Source of the DNA: Apis mellifera
Taxonomy: Eukaryota > Arthropoda > Insecta > Hymenoptera > Apidae
Length of the DNA: 64,000 nt
Direction of reading: 5' to 3'
NCBI RefSeq assembly: GCF_003254395.2
Contig: NC_037646.1
Coordinates: 1,984,001 to 2,048,000, forward strand
Shown here: piece by piece, positions 40,141 to 52,190 of the stretch
How positions within the stretch are numbered: position 1 is the first letter of the stretch
Layout: the number at the start of each line of letters is the position of its first letter
The notes under the pieces: model-generated
Database searches by the model: none
What the model saw: the letters and a program-made list of their open reading frames with translations, nothing else
Told to the model about the DNA's origin: nothing
Position numbers and translations under genes: made by a program

Positions 40141-40715
40141 ATTCTGAATTTAACCAAATATTAAGTTAAAATCACATTTAATCGAATATTTATATCGATA
40201 TTTATAACAATCATCTATTATATATATTATATATCTATTATATATAAATTAGTTCAATATTTTTCTGATATAGTTATTTATAATAAAAATATCAATTGAC
40301 CTATTATCGTATTTTTTTTCGAATATCAAAGAAAAAAAAACTGCATATATATTTTGTAATAAAAGAAAATAACTAAAAAACAATAAAAATCCATCAGAGA
40401 AATAGCAATATATATATTGATGTTTAAATATCAATGATAAAAGCATCGATGCATCATCATCATTCCTAATTATATACCACAATTTCAGAAATTGACAATT
40501 TCAAATTCATATATTGACAAATATATAAATATTCGATTAATATCAACGAATTTAAAATTTACAATCAAATTTCAAATCAAAGTTTCTTTTAAATAGGTCA
40601 TTTCTGTTTGTAAGTTGTAATTTGAAGAACGCAGAATAACTTGAAAAGAGATAATCAGAAATTTTTTTATCATTCATTTATCAGTGAAACTTTTTAAACA
40701 AAATGAACTCAATAA
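40141..40715. other. A/T-rich noncoding stretch
   Basis: Nothing recognised. The minus-strand frame at 40249-40482 is compositionally a chance frame. Confidence 0.5.
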
Positions 40716-40719
40716 AGAA

Positions 40720-41120
40720 TTTTCATACCTGATTACTTAGTAGAACTTTGATTCATTTGTAATATATCTAACCGTATTATATAGTCGAAAACATGAATAC
40801 ACTTTTCGTTTTATTCAAAATCTTACAACTTCGAAACAACATCGAGCATAAGTTTGATTGTCATTAGTCGCAATTTGCGTATGTTACAGATGAAAGTATC
40901 GATATAAAAATATCGATGTTGGTAACTTTTCAAACAAACTTTTTATTTCGTTTTACCTGGGTACATATCATCCTTACATTTGTTTAGTAGTTCGAACATA
41001 TTAACTTTTTAGTAGTTCAAACATATTAAAACAGCGTTATCGTTATTGGAACTCGATAGTGAACTTTTTGACAAGTTTCGAAATTAATTCGTTGCTAGTT
41101 TCAGTAAATAAGAGTATAAT
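40720..41120. other. Weak compositional island with a DRE-like dyad
   Basis: ATCGATAT (40898-40905) and its complement ATATCGAT (40910-40917) are separated by AAAA. The left arm overlaps TATCGATA, the DREF element of fly promoters. A near-duplicated phrase (TTAGTAGTTCGAACATATTA and TTAGTAGTTCAAACATATTA) lies at about 40985-41030. No gene is attached. Confidence 0.3.
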
Positions 41121-43125
41121 GTCGATACATTATATAAAATAGTTTTCTTATCCTGTATCTATTTTTTTAACGTAAAAATATTTGAATTAAAATAGTAGTT
41201 TGAAGTGATATTAAATTTTCCGATAAATGATTTAAAATTTTGTTAGTGCTTTTTAAAAAAATATTCTATTTTTATAGAATAAAAAATGATTTTTTTTTGA
41301 CATATTTTTTTCGATTTATATTTCAAGATTAAAATTTTATTAGAAAAAATTAAAACTATCAAAGAAATTGAATAATATTGAAAATTTTGGTTTTTTGATA
41401 AAAGAGTTTAATAAAAAAAGATTTGAAATGATGGAGATTATTTGACAAAATTCAAAATTAATTTCATTAAAAACTTCTGTTTTTTAAAAAAAAATATCAA
41501 TATGTCATTTATAGAAATATAAAAAAAAGTTTTTTTAATTTATAAATATATATATATATTTTTTAATATAGATTTGTAATAGCAAGAAACTTTTTGACAA
41601 ATTTTAAAATTACTATTACTTTTATTCTGTAGATATTTTCCAAAAAAAAAAATAAAATATAAATTTATTAATAAATAAAAAAATATATTATTAAATTTAT
41701 GTTTTCATATAATATTTATTTGATCTTTTACCGAAAATTTAATTTATGTTCTTTCGAAATCATTACATATGCTATCTTTATGATAATTTATTTTCCTTAA
41801 TACTTACATAATATTATGAATATAGATGATATTTTTGTATTTTATTTTTAAAAGTTATTATTATATCTCCATAACAGAAGTGAAAGTAGTCCCCAAGTGA
41901 CAAAATTACATATGAAATATTCTTTTTAAATGCATACAGAGAAATAGAAATTTTTAAAATATACCAGGTGACAGCTATTATCTTCCATAATCTGATTAAT
42001 ATTCAAAATTCATCTATTAAACTCACTTCTTTGTGTCTCATTCCTGTGAATTTACTTTCACTAAATTCGTTGTCACGCTGTTTTAAAATATGCATAACCG
42101 TCCTATGTAAAACGTATGAATAATTAACTGAAACGTTTAAGCCGCGATATATTTGATCTTATAAATTAGATTACATTTTAGAACCTAATATGAGGTCGAT
42201 TTCATTTATAACTAATTAAATTATTGCAAAAATTATTCATTTGTAAAATGTTTCCTGACATTGAATCATTATTTTTGTCAATTTAAAAATTCACTATTTA
42301 TTCGAAAATATTTTTTTTTATACAATTTTTATATATATTTTTATTAATTCTTAAATTATTTAAATTTATTATTTAATTTTTATACTTTAGAGAAAAAAAT
42401 TTGTAAATTTATAATATGCACAGTTAGCAATATAGCAAATAGCAATGTTTTCTATCACATTAATCAAAATTTTTTTTCACTTTCACATATTTTTATTTTT
42501 CATCTTTCTCTAAAAATTTTAACTATCTTTTAAATAATAAATGAATATAATAATTCTGTGCATTATGCTTTGGGATCATATTATTTATTGCATTGTTTTT
42601 GATGTATTCGATTTATAAAAAAATTATTATATAAAATATTTTTAAGATGCTCTTTTATTTTTCAATTAATTAAGTAATTTTGTTAAATATATATATATAT
42701 ATCTAATCTATTTAATGTAATAAAAAAATTTTAATTTTATAATTTACAAGGCAAAAATGCATTAATAATTTTTTTTATGAACATTAAAAAATGTTACTAG
42801 ATACAATTGCACTTATAGATAAAATCATATCCAAATTATACTTTATTGAATACCATTTAATACAATTTAAATGTTTTAATAAACATTTTCTTCTATCATT
42901 TGGAAACATATTATATAATAATTTTTTTTACATTGATCTGCAAAGATATTATTTCACTAAAAATTTCATTTTTCAGAATTTAAGCGTTGTGAGAATGTAA
43001 TTTTACGAATTAAAAAATAAAATATGAAGATAAAATTATAAAAAGATATCATTAAACGTTCTCAAAGATCCTTCCCAATTTTTCTCAAAGATTGAAAGGA
43101 AACAAAAAATATTTATGAAAAAAGG
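41121..43125. other. A/T-rich noncoding stretch
   Basis: Slightly less A/T-rich at 41870-42130. The frame at 42791-43000 is compositionally a chance frame. Nothing else. Confidence 0.5.
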
Positions 43126-43129
43126 AAAA

Positions 43130-43620
43130 CCTTAACGAGCTTGTAATTAATATAATTATCGTTGCCACCAACTACTTAAGTGGCTCGCATAGGCTTAATA
43201 TCCGTGTCATTCTTTCCCGTAATATATCCTGTAGAAAAAAATAAAAAAAAGGGGAGGTGGGAAATGTAAAAAGATGGCAGCACTGGTGCAGTATCTAGAT
43301 CGAAGCTGTGAACGTGGCTCTTCCTCGCTGATTGCCAGCCAGAACGGATTACCTCTAATCTCTGACATTAGCCCCTTCTGCATTGACCGTGCTTTACACG
43401 TTTCTATGGGAATATGTCTCAATTTACTATCTACTCTTTTTTCTCTTTCTTCTTTCTTTACCTTTAGATGTTTCGTCCATGAATACTTGAATATAGAACA
43501 GAGGAAATAAATCTTTGTAACGCGACTGTAAATGAGATTCTTTAAAAAGCTGTTAACTAGAGAATCGTATTAAGATAAGGATTGAACTTTTTACCTCTCA
43601 TCCCGTTATTTCGTAACAAA
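43130..43620. other. Compositional island with opposed small frames
   Basis: A balanced block. The plus frame 43274-43510 begins at ATG in good context (AAAAGATGGC) and encodes 78 residues (MAALVQYLDRSCERGSSS...) with a hydrophobic Ser/Phe/Leu stretch near residues 48-66. A minus frame overlaps it at 43207-43422. Neither has a recognisable motif. A TACTTAAGTGG NK2-type site lies at about 43173-43183. A small gene is possible but not supported beyond an open frame. Confidence 0.25.
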
Positions 43621-45700
43621 TTATTCTTTATTTCAAGCGATGCATTTTGAATAAGTTAGTAAGTTAGCAAAGCGAATACAGAAGATAAATTAGTGGTTAT
43701 ATCGATATTTTTATTTTGAATTTTGACTTCTGAAAATATTCGAGAAAAATTCATTTGAAAGAAAGTGATATTAAGAAAGATCTTTTCTTTTTCGATGTAT
43801 AATCCAAATACAATAGAACATGTATTATTCAAACACTCATTATCGAAATATTATTTTAACATTTGAACGTTCTGCTAATCGAATATTATATTATTCAAAT
43901 TATATACATTATCTATGCTTGCGACAATGTAAATAGATATTTTATTGCAGCAATAGAAGTGAAATTTACTTTCAAATTGTTACATAATATATATATACAT
44001 AATATATAAAGACTATGTGATTTATTTGGTAGCTAAAATTAAGTTTCTATTTAAAAATATAAATGTAATTTCATAAATCTTTTCATTGTCAAGTCTAATA
44101 AATATTGATATTGAAATATTTGCAAGTTTCATTTTATTTATTATAATAGAAATACTTAAGAAATTAGGAAACGATAAGAGTATTCAGAATTGACAAAAGA
44201 ATATTAGAAAATCATTGGCATTGAAAAAAAAAAACAAGAAGGAGAAATTGAAAATTATTTTTAAAATTTGAACATTCCTTTGTATTTTCCAAGAAATTTA
44301 AAATTGCTGTGTACTAAAATAAAAAAAATAAAAATATTGCTGTGTACTACTGATTCAATTATATCTCAATTTTAAATAATATTATTTTCTTCATGAATAT
44401 AAATTAATTCACTTAAGAAAAGTATTTCTATTATTCAAAAATTCTTTATTCAGATAATGAAGGTTTATTATAATATTATGAAGATCTGTTATAATAGAAA
44501 GTATTATAAATTATAAATTTTAAATGTCAATATACGTAGATATTGATCGAAATTGAATAATATAGATTTTGCAGAAAATCAATTTCATAGGAAAGTGAAT
44601 AATACCGAACGATTCATCGTCAAATAGTAGTACTACAGATTCGATAATCTAGGTTGACGTAGTATCAAAATGTTAAACATCAATCACCAAGTCGCCTTCT
44701 GTGCTTGTACAATTGACAGAATAGCCTGAATATAAAATTGAAAATGCGTATCATTCTTAGGAACAGGATCCATATATAATATCTATATATTGTTTGATTA
44801 ATTTTTGCATCTTCATATTTTTTTAAAAAATATCTCAATAATATTAATAATATTATTATGTTTTTACTGAATTATATTTCAATAAATTAACATTAGATTT
44901 ATGGGATTCATAAATTTAAAAAACAAATAGATACCTATTATCAATAATTAATTAACAAAGTGAATAAATATATTGATCATAACTGTTTTAATGAATATTT
45001 CTTGTTATGTTATATGAAATTTATATCTCATTAAAAGTTAAAATTGCTAATAAAAAAATTGTTAATAAAAAATTGTGATTCTTACAATTTTTTGTAATTG
45101 TTAATTAATTTAATTAGATTAATAGAAATTTATTCCAAGATTCTTTTGTTCAAAACTCAGAAATAGACTTTCTTGAATATAAATTATAAAACTAGTTATA
45201 ATTTGAATAATTCTTTCATTTAAAACATTAAAATAATTTCTGATTTTATTATAATAAGATATTATATTTTTGTAAGATGTCATAATTTATCACTTTTAAA
45301 AAGAAATAAAAATGATATAATATACTTTATTTTTAACAATTTATTTTTACAAGAATAATTATATTATAATAATTTAGTAACAATTATACATTTGTAGCCA
45401 TTATTAATCAATTATTTTTTGAACTTTAAATTATTTATTAATTATTAGATAATTAAATTTGGTATTATTATGATCAAGCAAATGCATATTATTATATTAA
45501 TGTAATCAAATATAATTGAAAATATGACATTTTATTATAAATTTAATATTTTAATTTTATTATAAACAAACATTATTTCGTTTATACAAACAATATATCA
45601 TTATATTTGTGTAATGTATATATGATATATCATATATACAATATAATATATTTATGATATTTTTGGAATCAATTTTATCTATCAAATAAACATAAAAGAT
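43621..45700. other. A/T-rich noncoding stretch with a patch at 44580-44770
   Basis: The 44580-44770 patch is balanced, with no long frame. The remainder is stop-dense A/T sequence. Confidence 0.5.
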
Positions 45701-45704
45701 GTGC

Positions 45705-45860
45705 AAAAATATCGGTTGAGATTTCTTTATGAAGTTATATTTTAATTGTTTTAGATAAAGCGAGAGAAAGATAGAATAATAGATAGAATAAGCTTTATTT
45801 TTGTTTCGCTTTATTTAATGCAAATTAAAGTAAAATGCTTGTAATTTAATTGATATTTTA
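45705..45860. repeat. Dispersed hairpin-type repeat, copy 4
   Basis: The left end reads AAAAATATCGGTTGAGATT. The right end, in reverse complement, reads AAAATATCAATTAAATTAC. Both match the starts of copies 2 and 3. TTTAATGCAAATTAAAG at about 45812-45828 is the complement of the internal ATTTGCATTAAA core. The copy therefore has recognisable terminal inverted ends, the best evidence that this family is MITE-like. Confidence 0.5.
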
Positions 45861-46680
45861 GATAATATTTTATGTTTGTTTCTGTATCTAATCTATATAT
45901 TAATATTTTATATAAAAAAGGATTTAATAATTCAAACTTAAACTAAAGATTAATTTGTGAGATTTCTTAAATTTTGTTATATTAAAAAAAAATTAATTAA
46001 ATTTTTAGAACATGTACACTTGATGCACGTGAATCTTTATCTATCCTTTATCTACATGCAAGGAATGAAAGACACTACGTGTCCAACGTATTAAATAAAG
46101 CAGTATGTGAGAATTACAAGATGTGATAATAATATATATGAAATTTATGAGATAAATGAGATATGCGAAGTAAAATTAAATAACTTATGATAAATCTCAA
46201 ATAATGATACTTTTCTATTAAATAAAATAAATTTTTAAATTTTTAATTAATCTTTCTTAATTATTTGAAACAATAATAGAAATTATATGATTTATAATAA
46301 ATATTATCTATTCAATCATTTTCTCAAGACTCAAATAATTCAAAATTATTTATACATTTCATTTTTATTTTGCTTTTTTTGTAATATAATAATTTTTATT
46401 TATAATTAAATGTAACATGATTATACATATTCATATTTTCAAGAATCTAAAACAAAAATTTTATGTTACTTAATTTGCAACTTAAATTTCCACGACATAT
46501 TTCTTAATCATATTTACGTACTAATACATACTAATAATAATTAATATTTATAATATATTCTAGAAATTGTATGTTCAAGTTTACAGGAATTTACTTATGA
46601 GATTCTACATAATTTTCATACAAAGATAAAAATTTTCGCTTCAAAAGAATTATCCTTGAAATATTTATTTCGCAATCTAT
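45861..46680. other. A/T-rich noncoding stretch
   Basis: A small balanced patch at 46000-46130 (CTTGATGCACGTGAATC). Otherwise nothing recognised. Confidence 0.5.
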
Positions 46681-46684
46681 TTAT

Positions 46685-46970
46685 TATTTAACCGGTTTAT
46701 TTAGATGTATATGAGGACTCGTTCAACTCTTCAATAAAGACCTATTAATTTTATTTGATAGAATCAAGGAAAGTATATAATGAGACTCGTTTGCAAAAGT
46801 TGTTCTCGTTGTTCGAGAATGATAGATGCGATTTTGAAGTCGTAATTGGTTAATTTGGCGACTGTGAATAATGAATGTGAATTTAGCGGGTATTCCTGAA
46901 ATTGGGTAACAGAGGTAAATGCCTTTTTGGAGCGACACGTGTAGGAGAACAATCTCGATGTTAAAAAATT
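46685..46970. other. Compositional island
   Basis: A balanced block about 1.3 kb upstream of the cuticle-type gene. Minus-strand frames of 62 and 71 codons overlap in different phases and carry no recognisable motif. It may be a distal regulatory element of the downstream gene. Confidence 0.25.
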
Positions 46971-47690
46971 TGTATACTTTGTCTTTATTCTACTATAAAT
47001 TCTAAATGAAGGAGACGAGAGAGAGAAGTCAGTTTTCAGGTTTTAAATTTATGTAACAAATACATAGACGAAAATCGAATGTTGTAGATATATTTGAATG
47101 TTATGTGAAAGTATATGAAACTTTCTGTAGATGATAGATTTACATAATTTGGTAAAATGAATGTTTCTATCCTTTACGAATCTTCGTGAGACTTTGAATA
47201 TATTACCATATGATAGTTTATTCGACTAATAGTCATCTAACAGAATCACCAATTTCATTAACTTGAAATAGGAAGAAATATTTATGAAGATTTATACGGA
47301 TAAAATTAAAATAAAAATTGCGTAATGAAACGTTTTATATAAATAAATATTATGGAAATTTTATTACAATATAAGTAAATATTTATTTTAAAAAAATGAA
47401 AGAATTGTAATAAAAGTTTTTGATTAAATTAAATTTTTTTCAAATTAAAAACGAATATTGTATACTTCTTATAAATTTTGGATATGGAAATTATTTTGAA
47501 AATAATATCTTTATAATATATATAATATCTTTAATCACATTGTTATGATTTTAAAATCACATTATCAATAATTTCCTATTTTTCATTGTTAAATTGTTTT
47601 CTACGTTTTTATGTCACAATTCGTGAAATTAATGTAAACTTTTACAGATTAAATCACGGTAATAAATATTTCTATTTCCTTTGCACGTGA
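46971..47690. other. A/T-rich noncoding stretch
   Basis: Nothing recognised. Confidence 0.5.
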
Positions 47691-47762
47691 GTTGACAAGG
47701 CAATTGAATTGTTGGAGTAATTATGGTACGTGTATATGACATTTCCGGCTGTTGCATACAGT

Positions 47763-47781
47763 ATGTCATCATTGATGACAT
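47763..47781. promoter_or_regulatory. 19-base perfect dyad upstream of the cuticle-type gene
   Basis: ATGTCATCA, one T, then TGATGACAT. It lies in a small G+C-enriched patch (47685-47795), about 420 bases upstream of the TATA box at 48199. Each arm carries TGTCA/TGACA, a core bound by TALE homeodomain proteins, and TGATGACA resembles composite Exd/Hth-type sites. Function is inferred from position and symmetry only. Confidence 0.35.
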
Positions 47782-48198
47782 TGATTGTTTTGTATATGTA
47801 ATTTATGAAAATACATTTATAATAAATAAGAAGTATATCATAAATATTTATATTTCATTTAAATTTACTAAATCACAACTTTCTTTAATCTAAAAATAAT
47901 AAATAATTCAAAAAATCTTCTCATAAGTGAATATTTATAAAACAAGAGAGAATATCCATTTTAAGATTTTTTTTAATTGTGTCAATAATTAAAAAAATTT
48001 AATTAATAATTAAAATTTTATTTCAATTAATTAGCTAAATATTAATAATATTAATATCGAATAAAACATATAATATCTTGTTTTGAATATGAAATATAAA
48101 TTTTGAAAGATTATTGGACGTAACATTTTTACATCAATAAAAAAGTTTGGGAGATTTTGTATCTTATTAGTGAAAGGAATCCATGTCTGGCGTCGCGG

Positions 48199-48230
48199 TA
48201 TAAAAACAGCCGAATTTTTCGTTCAAGTCA
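48199..48230 (+). promoter_or_regulatory. TATA core promoter of the cuticle-type gene
   Basis: TATAAAAA at 48199-48206 in a short G+C-richer context (GGCGTCGCGG just before it). A TCA-containing initiator-like sequence, CAAGTCACATT, lies at 48224-48234, which places the start site near 48230. The resulting 5' leader is about 34 bases to the ATG at 48264, a short leader as usual for insect cuticle genes. Confidence 0.75.
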
Positions 48231-48263
48231 CATTTCGATTCTGTTCTCTAATCCATATACATC

Positions 48264-49500
48264 ATGAAGTATATAGTAAGTAATAGCTTTTTTATCAATT
48301 TAATCGAAATATCTTTTTTTATGATATTTAATAATTAATTATAAATTAAATTTAAATCATTCAATTAATTACTTTATTAACGACATGTTCTTTATTTAAG
48401 TTTATACTAATTATTTAAACGTTAAATTTAACAAGCTCGCTTTCTTTTATTCTTTTATTCTATATAATAAATATATATATATTTTCCTAAAATATGTTTT
48501 AAATTTTAATGTATCTTTTTCTACAAAAATAAAAAAGATTAAATCATTAATAATCGATAAAAAGTAATATTTTATTTTTCTTTAAAATATTTGATTCTAA
48601 AAAAATTAACATGTATTTTTTTTTTTTCAGGTTCCTTTATTCATTGTTTTTTTCTTTGCAATTCACGCAAGTGAATGCGCAAAGAAAATCGAGAAACGTG
48701 GTCTTCTCGGAAGTAATGGACACGGCCATGATGTATCTGGATTCAATGTTGATAATATCGAATCTGGTTCTTATTTGCCACCACTGCCATCTGTGGGAAC
48801 AACTAAGAAATCTTTCTTAGTCTCCTCTGTTTCCTCTCCAAGTTACAGTGCCCCAGTCCCATCCTATTCTGCACCAGTATACAGAGTACCTGTCCTAGCA
48901 TCAGTTCCATCTTACAACGCTCCTGTTTCTGCTCCAGTGCAATCTTACAACGTCCATGTTTCCGCAGTTCCATCTTATACTGCTGCTGTACCAGCTCCAA
49001 CATACGGCGTTCCTGTCTCTGTATCGACATCTTATGGAGTCCCTAGCCTTCCATCAGTGCCTGTTCATAGCAGTGTGGCAGCACCAGTATCTGTGTCCGT
49101 GCCCAGTTTGAACAATGGAGTCGGTGTAGGATCTACGAGTGTACCCAGCACTTCTTATGGCGTGCCAAGTAATGTTGTTCATTCTGTACCGTCTAATAGC
49201 ATCTCATCGAGCCATATCTCTTCAAATGGAGTCTCTTCTGGGTTTATGGGATCTTTGAATGTACCCAACCACAATTATGGAGTATCTAGTTTTACCAGTG
49301 GATCAGTGGTACCAGTAGCATCAGTAGCACCAGTGACGTCATCAGTTAGTCTGTCACACAGCCAATCGTATGATGTTCCAAGCTTTGGCCATCATTTAGT
49401 AGCACCACTGGCATCAGTTAGCCTGTCACAAAACCAATATTCTGCTCCAAGTTCTGATGATGGATATTCATATCCTGTACCATCGAAACAATTAGTTTAA
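48264..49500 (+). CDS. Secreted low-complexity cuticle-type protein, 293 aa, two coding exons
   Basis: Exon 1 is 48264-48275 (ATG AAG TAT ATA), the donor GTAAGT is at 48276, and the 355-base intron ends in a long T run plus CAG at 48630. Exon 2 is 48631-49500, ending TAA, in phase 0. Splicing is essential: the second exon has no suitable ATG, and joining restores a signal peptide (MKYIVPLFIVFFFAIHASEC, cleavage about residue 18-21). A dibasic IEKR/GLLG follows at 24-31. Residues 73-130 repeat SY(S/N/T)APV-type units. Residues 130-230 are rich in VPS and SYGVPS. The C-terminal part contains two related blocks, VAPVTSSVSLSHSQSY and VAPLASVSLSQNQYS. The end is DDGYSYPVPSKQLV. The mature chain has essentially no cysteine and few charges. 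An intron splitting the signal peptide after about four residues is typical of insect cuticular genes. There is no Rebers-Riddiford chitin-binding domain, so a low-complexity Pro-rich cuticle or other extracellular matrix role is inferred. Silk-, chorion- or mucin-like roles are alternatives. Confidence 0.85.
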
Positions 49501-49544
49501 ATTCCAAATACAATTCTAATATAATTTGAGATTTTAATAGTCTG

Positions 49545-49566
49545 AATAAATTTATCTTTGAATAAA
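49545..49566 (+). terminator. Poly(A) signals of the cuticle-type gene
   Basis: AATAAA at 49545-49550 and again at 49561-49566, 45-66 bases after the stop codon. A further AATAAA at 49737-49742 could serve a longer 3' end. Such hexamers are common by chance in this composition, but the proximal pair is well placed. Confidence 0.6.
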
Positions 49567-50370
49567 GATTCTTACATTAGAAACGTAAAGAATTACATTA
49601 TGAAGTATATGAAATTTTGATTTCATCTAAAAATTGTAATTATAATTTTTTAATGAATAAAATTTTCTTTCAATGATTATAATTCTTGTATAAAATGTGT
49701 ATAATATGTATGTATAATTGTAACAATTTTTTTTAAAATAAAGATCGTTTTCAATGTAAACGTAGTTTTTTTTTAAATTTCTTAGTTTTTTTAATTTCTC
49801 TTGAATTGCAATTTTTTTTTGTAATTCTATTTAAATAACTTACAATTACACAACTTATATAATTTTTTCTCTTATTTTTTCGCTCATATAGAACAAAGAA
49901 AATATAAAAAATTAACACACTTATATCTAACAACATTCATTTTAAATCATTATATTAAAATAAATTATTAAAAGTTTATTAATTAAAATTGATTGTGATA
50001 ACCTGGAAAATATTTCATAGCCTTATCGATTACAATTCACAGATTGAAAACCATTGTCATAATATTTTTAAATGTATTTATCAATAATAAATTATTTTTT
50101 AAAGAAGACACTTGTCAATAAATAAGTTACATGAATAATTGATAAAACAATAAATTAAACGTAAAATAAGCATTAAAAATATAACTCAAATAATCTTATT
50201 CACAATTCTCTGTTTTCTCTCTGAGATTTCTGCATAAAACTCAACAAACAATTTAAAATGAAATAAAATGATAATTAGATTATATTTCAGATTCGCATTG
50301 AAACGAGACCATCAGTTAGAAGTTTTAATTCAGTTTGTACTAAGCAGCTTATATGTACATTAGGTATGCC
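49567..50370. other. A/T-rich noncoding stretch
   Basis: The 3' flank of the gene. No further frame or RNA. Confidence 0.5.
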
Positions 50371-50379
50371 ATTACACGC

Positions 50380-51000
50380 TATTTCAAGTCACCCCTAGTC
50401 CTTCATCCCCACTTCTGACAAACCACCCTTTTTCACTAGAAAGCCCGAGGTTGTGTACTTTTTCAGTTGCCTGCTGCCATCTTTGTAATAGTATCTGTAG
50501 TCGTAGGATATGTACGTGTCTCGCTCATATTTCACCAACTTTTATGAATTACTCTGCCAACTTCACGCACACAAATGATTTCTTGACTTGCACACACGAC
50601 TTGCCTCGACAAGGGGATGGATATACTCGTCCATATGCACTTCTGTCCACTTTTTGCCGGAAAATTGGCAGTCACGCATTATTTTACGACTTTTACCGTG
50701 CCTCTAAATTAACAGGAGCTTTTTTGGGCAGGAAGAGCAGTCTCTTTATGCACCCCCTCCAGAAATGAAGAATATTGCTTGTATATAGTCTCTAGGTTAT
50801 AGTATCGTTAAACTAGCGATTCTGATATCACTTCGTATATTTGTGTTATAAACAGAAGCTTTTGTATAGTTTTGTATGGTTCAGCGAAGAAATTGTGAGA
50901 TTGGACGCATAAACCGGAAGTTTGCCGTGAACTGACCTCACGAAGTGGTGGGAAACGAAGCAGAAGAGATATCTTTAAAAAGGTGCATTTCTGTTTATAT
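50380..51000. other. Compositional island downstream of the gene
   Basis: A 600-base balanced block. A plus frame is open over 50451-50768 with no ATG at its start; the first internal ATG, at residue 32, gives a 74-residue peptide MNYSANFTHTNDFLTCTHDL... ending in TGA. Eight Cys residues occur in the whole frame, but no known spacing pattern. It has pyrimidine-rich runs and could be a regulatory element, a noncoding exon or an unrecognised small gene. Confidence 0.25.
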
Positions 51001-52190
51001 GTATATTCTTTGAATAAATTTCTGTTATGGATATAAACTATATAAAATATTACTATGAAGCTTTACTTTTATTAATATTGATATTAAATATTAGAAATAT
51101 TTTTAATTTTTTAAAAAACCTAATTTAATATTTTAAACTTTCGTTATTATAATTATTATAATTATATTATAAGTGTTGAGAATTGAAGTAGAAGATATTC
51201 TCAGAAAGATATATTTTTATTTATATGTAATATAATCTATATAAAAATAAAAATTAATAAATAAATTTTTGTTAGAAATCTGCTATAGAATATTTTGTAG
51301 AAATAGATTTTATGTATTGATAGAAAAATATTCTTAGTTTCTTTTTAAAAAATGCATTTCTAGTTATATAATTACTAAATAAATTTCTGTTACAGATATA
51401 GTATAAATATAAATTATTACTTATGAATTCCTATTTTTAAATATCAAATAGAGGAATGTTCTTCATTTCTTAAAGAACTAGTAGTCTAAACTTTCATTAG
51501 CCATTGCCAGAGAAATCCTTCCCTTTTTCAGAGTAGGTCTCTATACTTCCATATCTTGCAATTGAGGTCGTCTTTAGAATTCAGATACAATAGTTCAATA
51601 GAGCTAACAATAAATACCTGGGTATTTCATCTTTTCTTCAATTATATTTAATCCTGAATCTTTATTTTTAAAATGAAAAAGGATATGTTAAATTAAATAA
51701 ATGTAATGAATAAAACAAGATATGAATGTATTTATATGTCTATATATCTATATTATATATAATTATTCATATATTATATAAAATTACTTTAATTTTTAAA
51801 TTATTTAAGTATAATGGATTAAATGATAAATTCCTTGGATTTCCATTATTAAATTTCATTATTAATGCCAAATACTTCTTTGTTTTCTTTTTTATTTTTT
51901 TTAACATTTTCTGCCTTATTCCATATTTATAACACAATAATCTGTTACTTATACATTTATTATCATTTTATTTTATGTTATATATTTTAAAATATCAATC
52001 GTGCATTAATATTATATATTATTATAATGTATTATTATATATAATAATTTTTTAAACTAATTAGAATAGATAATTTCCTTTTAAATATTTAGTCCAATTA
52101 TTATCATTATAATTATTATTATAATTATCATTTTAATTATAACTTCAATTATTCTATCTACAATTATGATATATATACTATATATACAAT
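51001..52190. other. A/T-rich noncoding stretch grading into the array
   Basis: No gene. From about 52100 the sequence becomes ordered, with AATTAT and CTTCAATTATAA phrases that lead into the tandem array. Confidence 0.5.

Noticed and set aside
40193..43765. Cluster of DREF-type TATCGATA sites near 40.19, 40.90 and 43.76 kb
   Set aside because: The palindrome is mostly A and T, and a few copies are expected by chance in 64 kb of this composition.
48803..49030. Minus-strand frame opposite the cuticle-type gene
   Set aside because: It is a shadow of the repetitive plus-strand coding sequence, whose exon structure and signals are clear.
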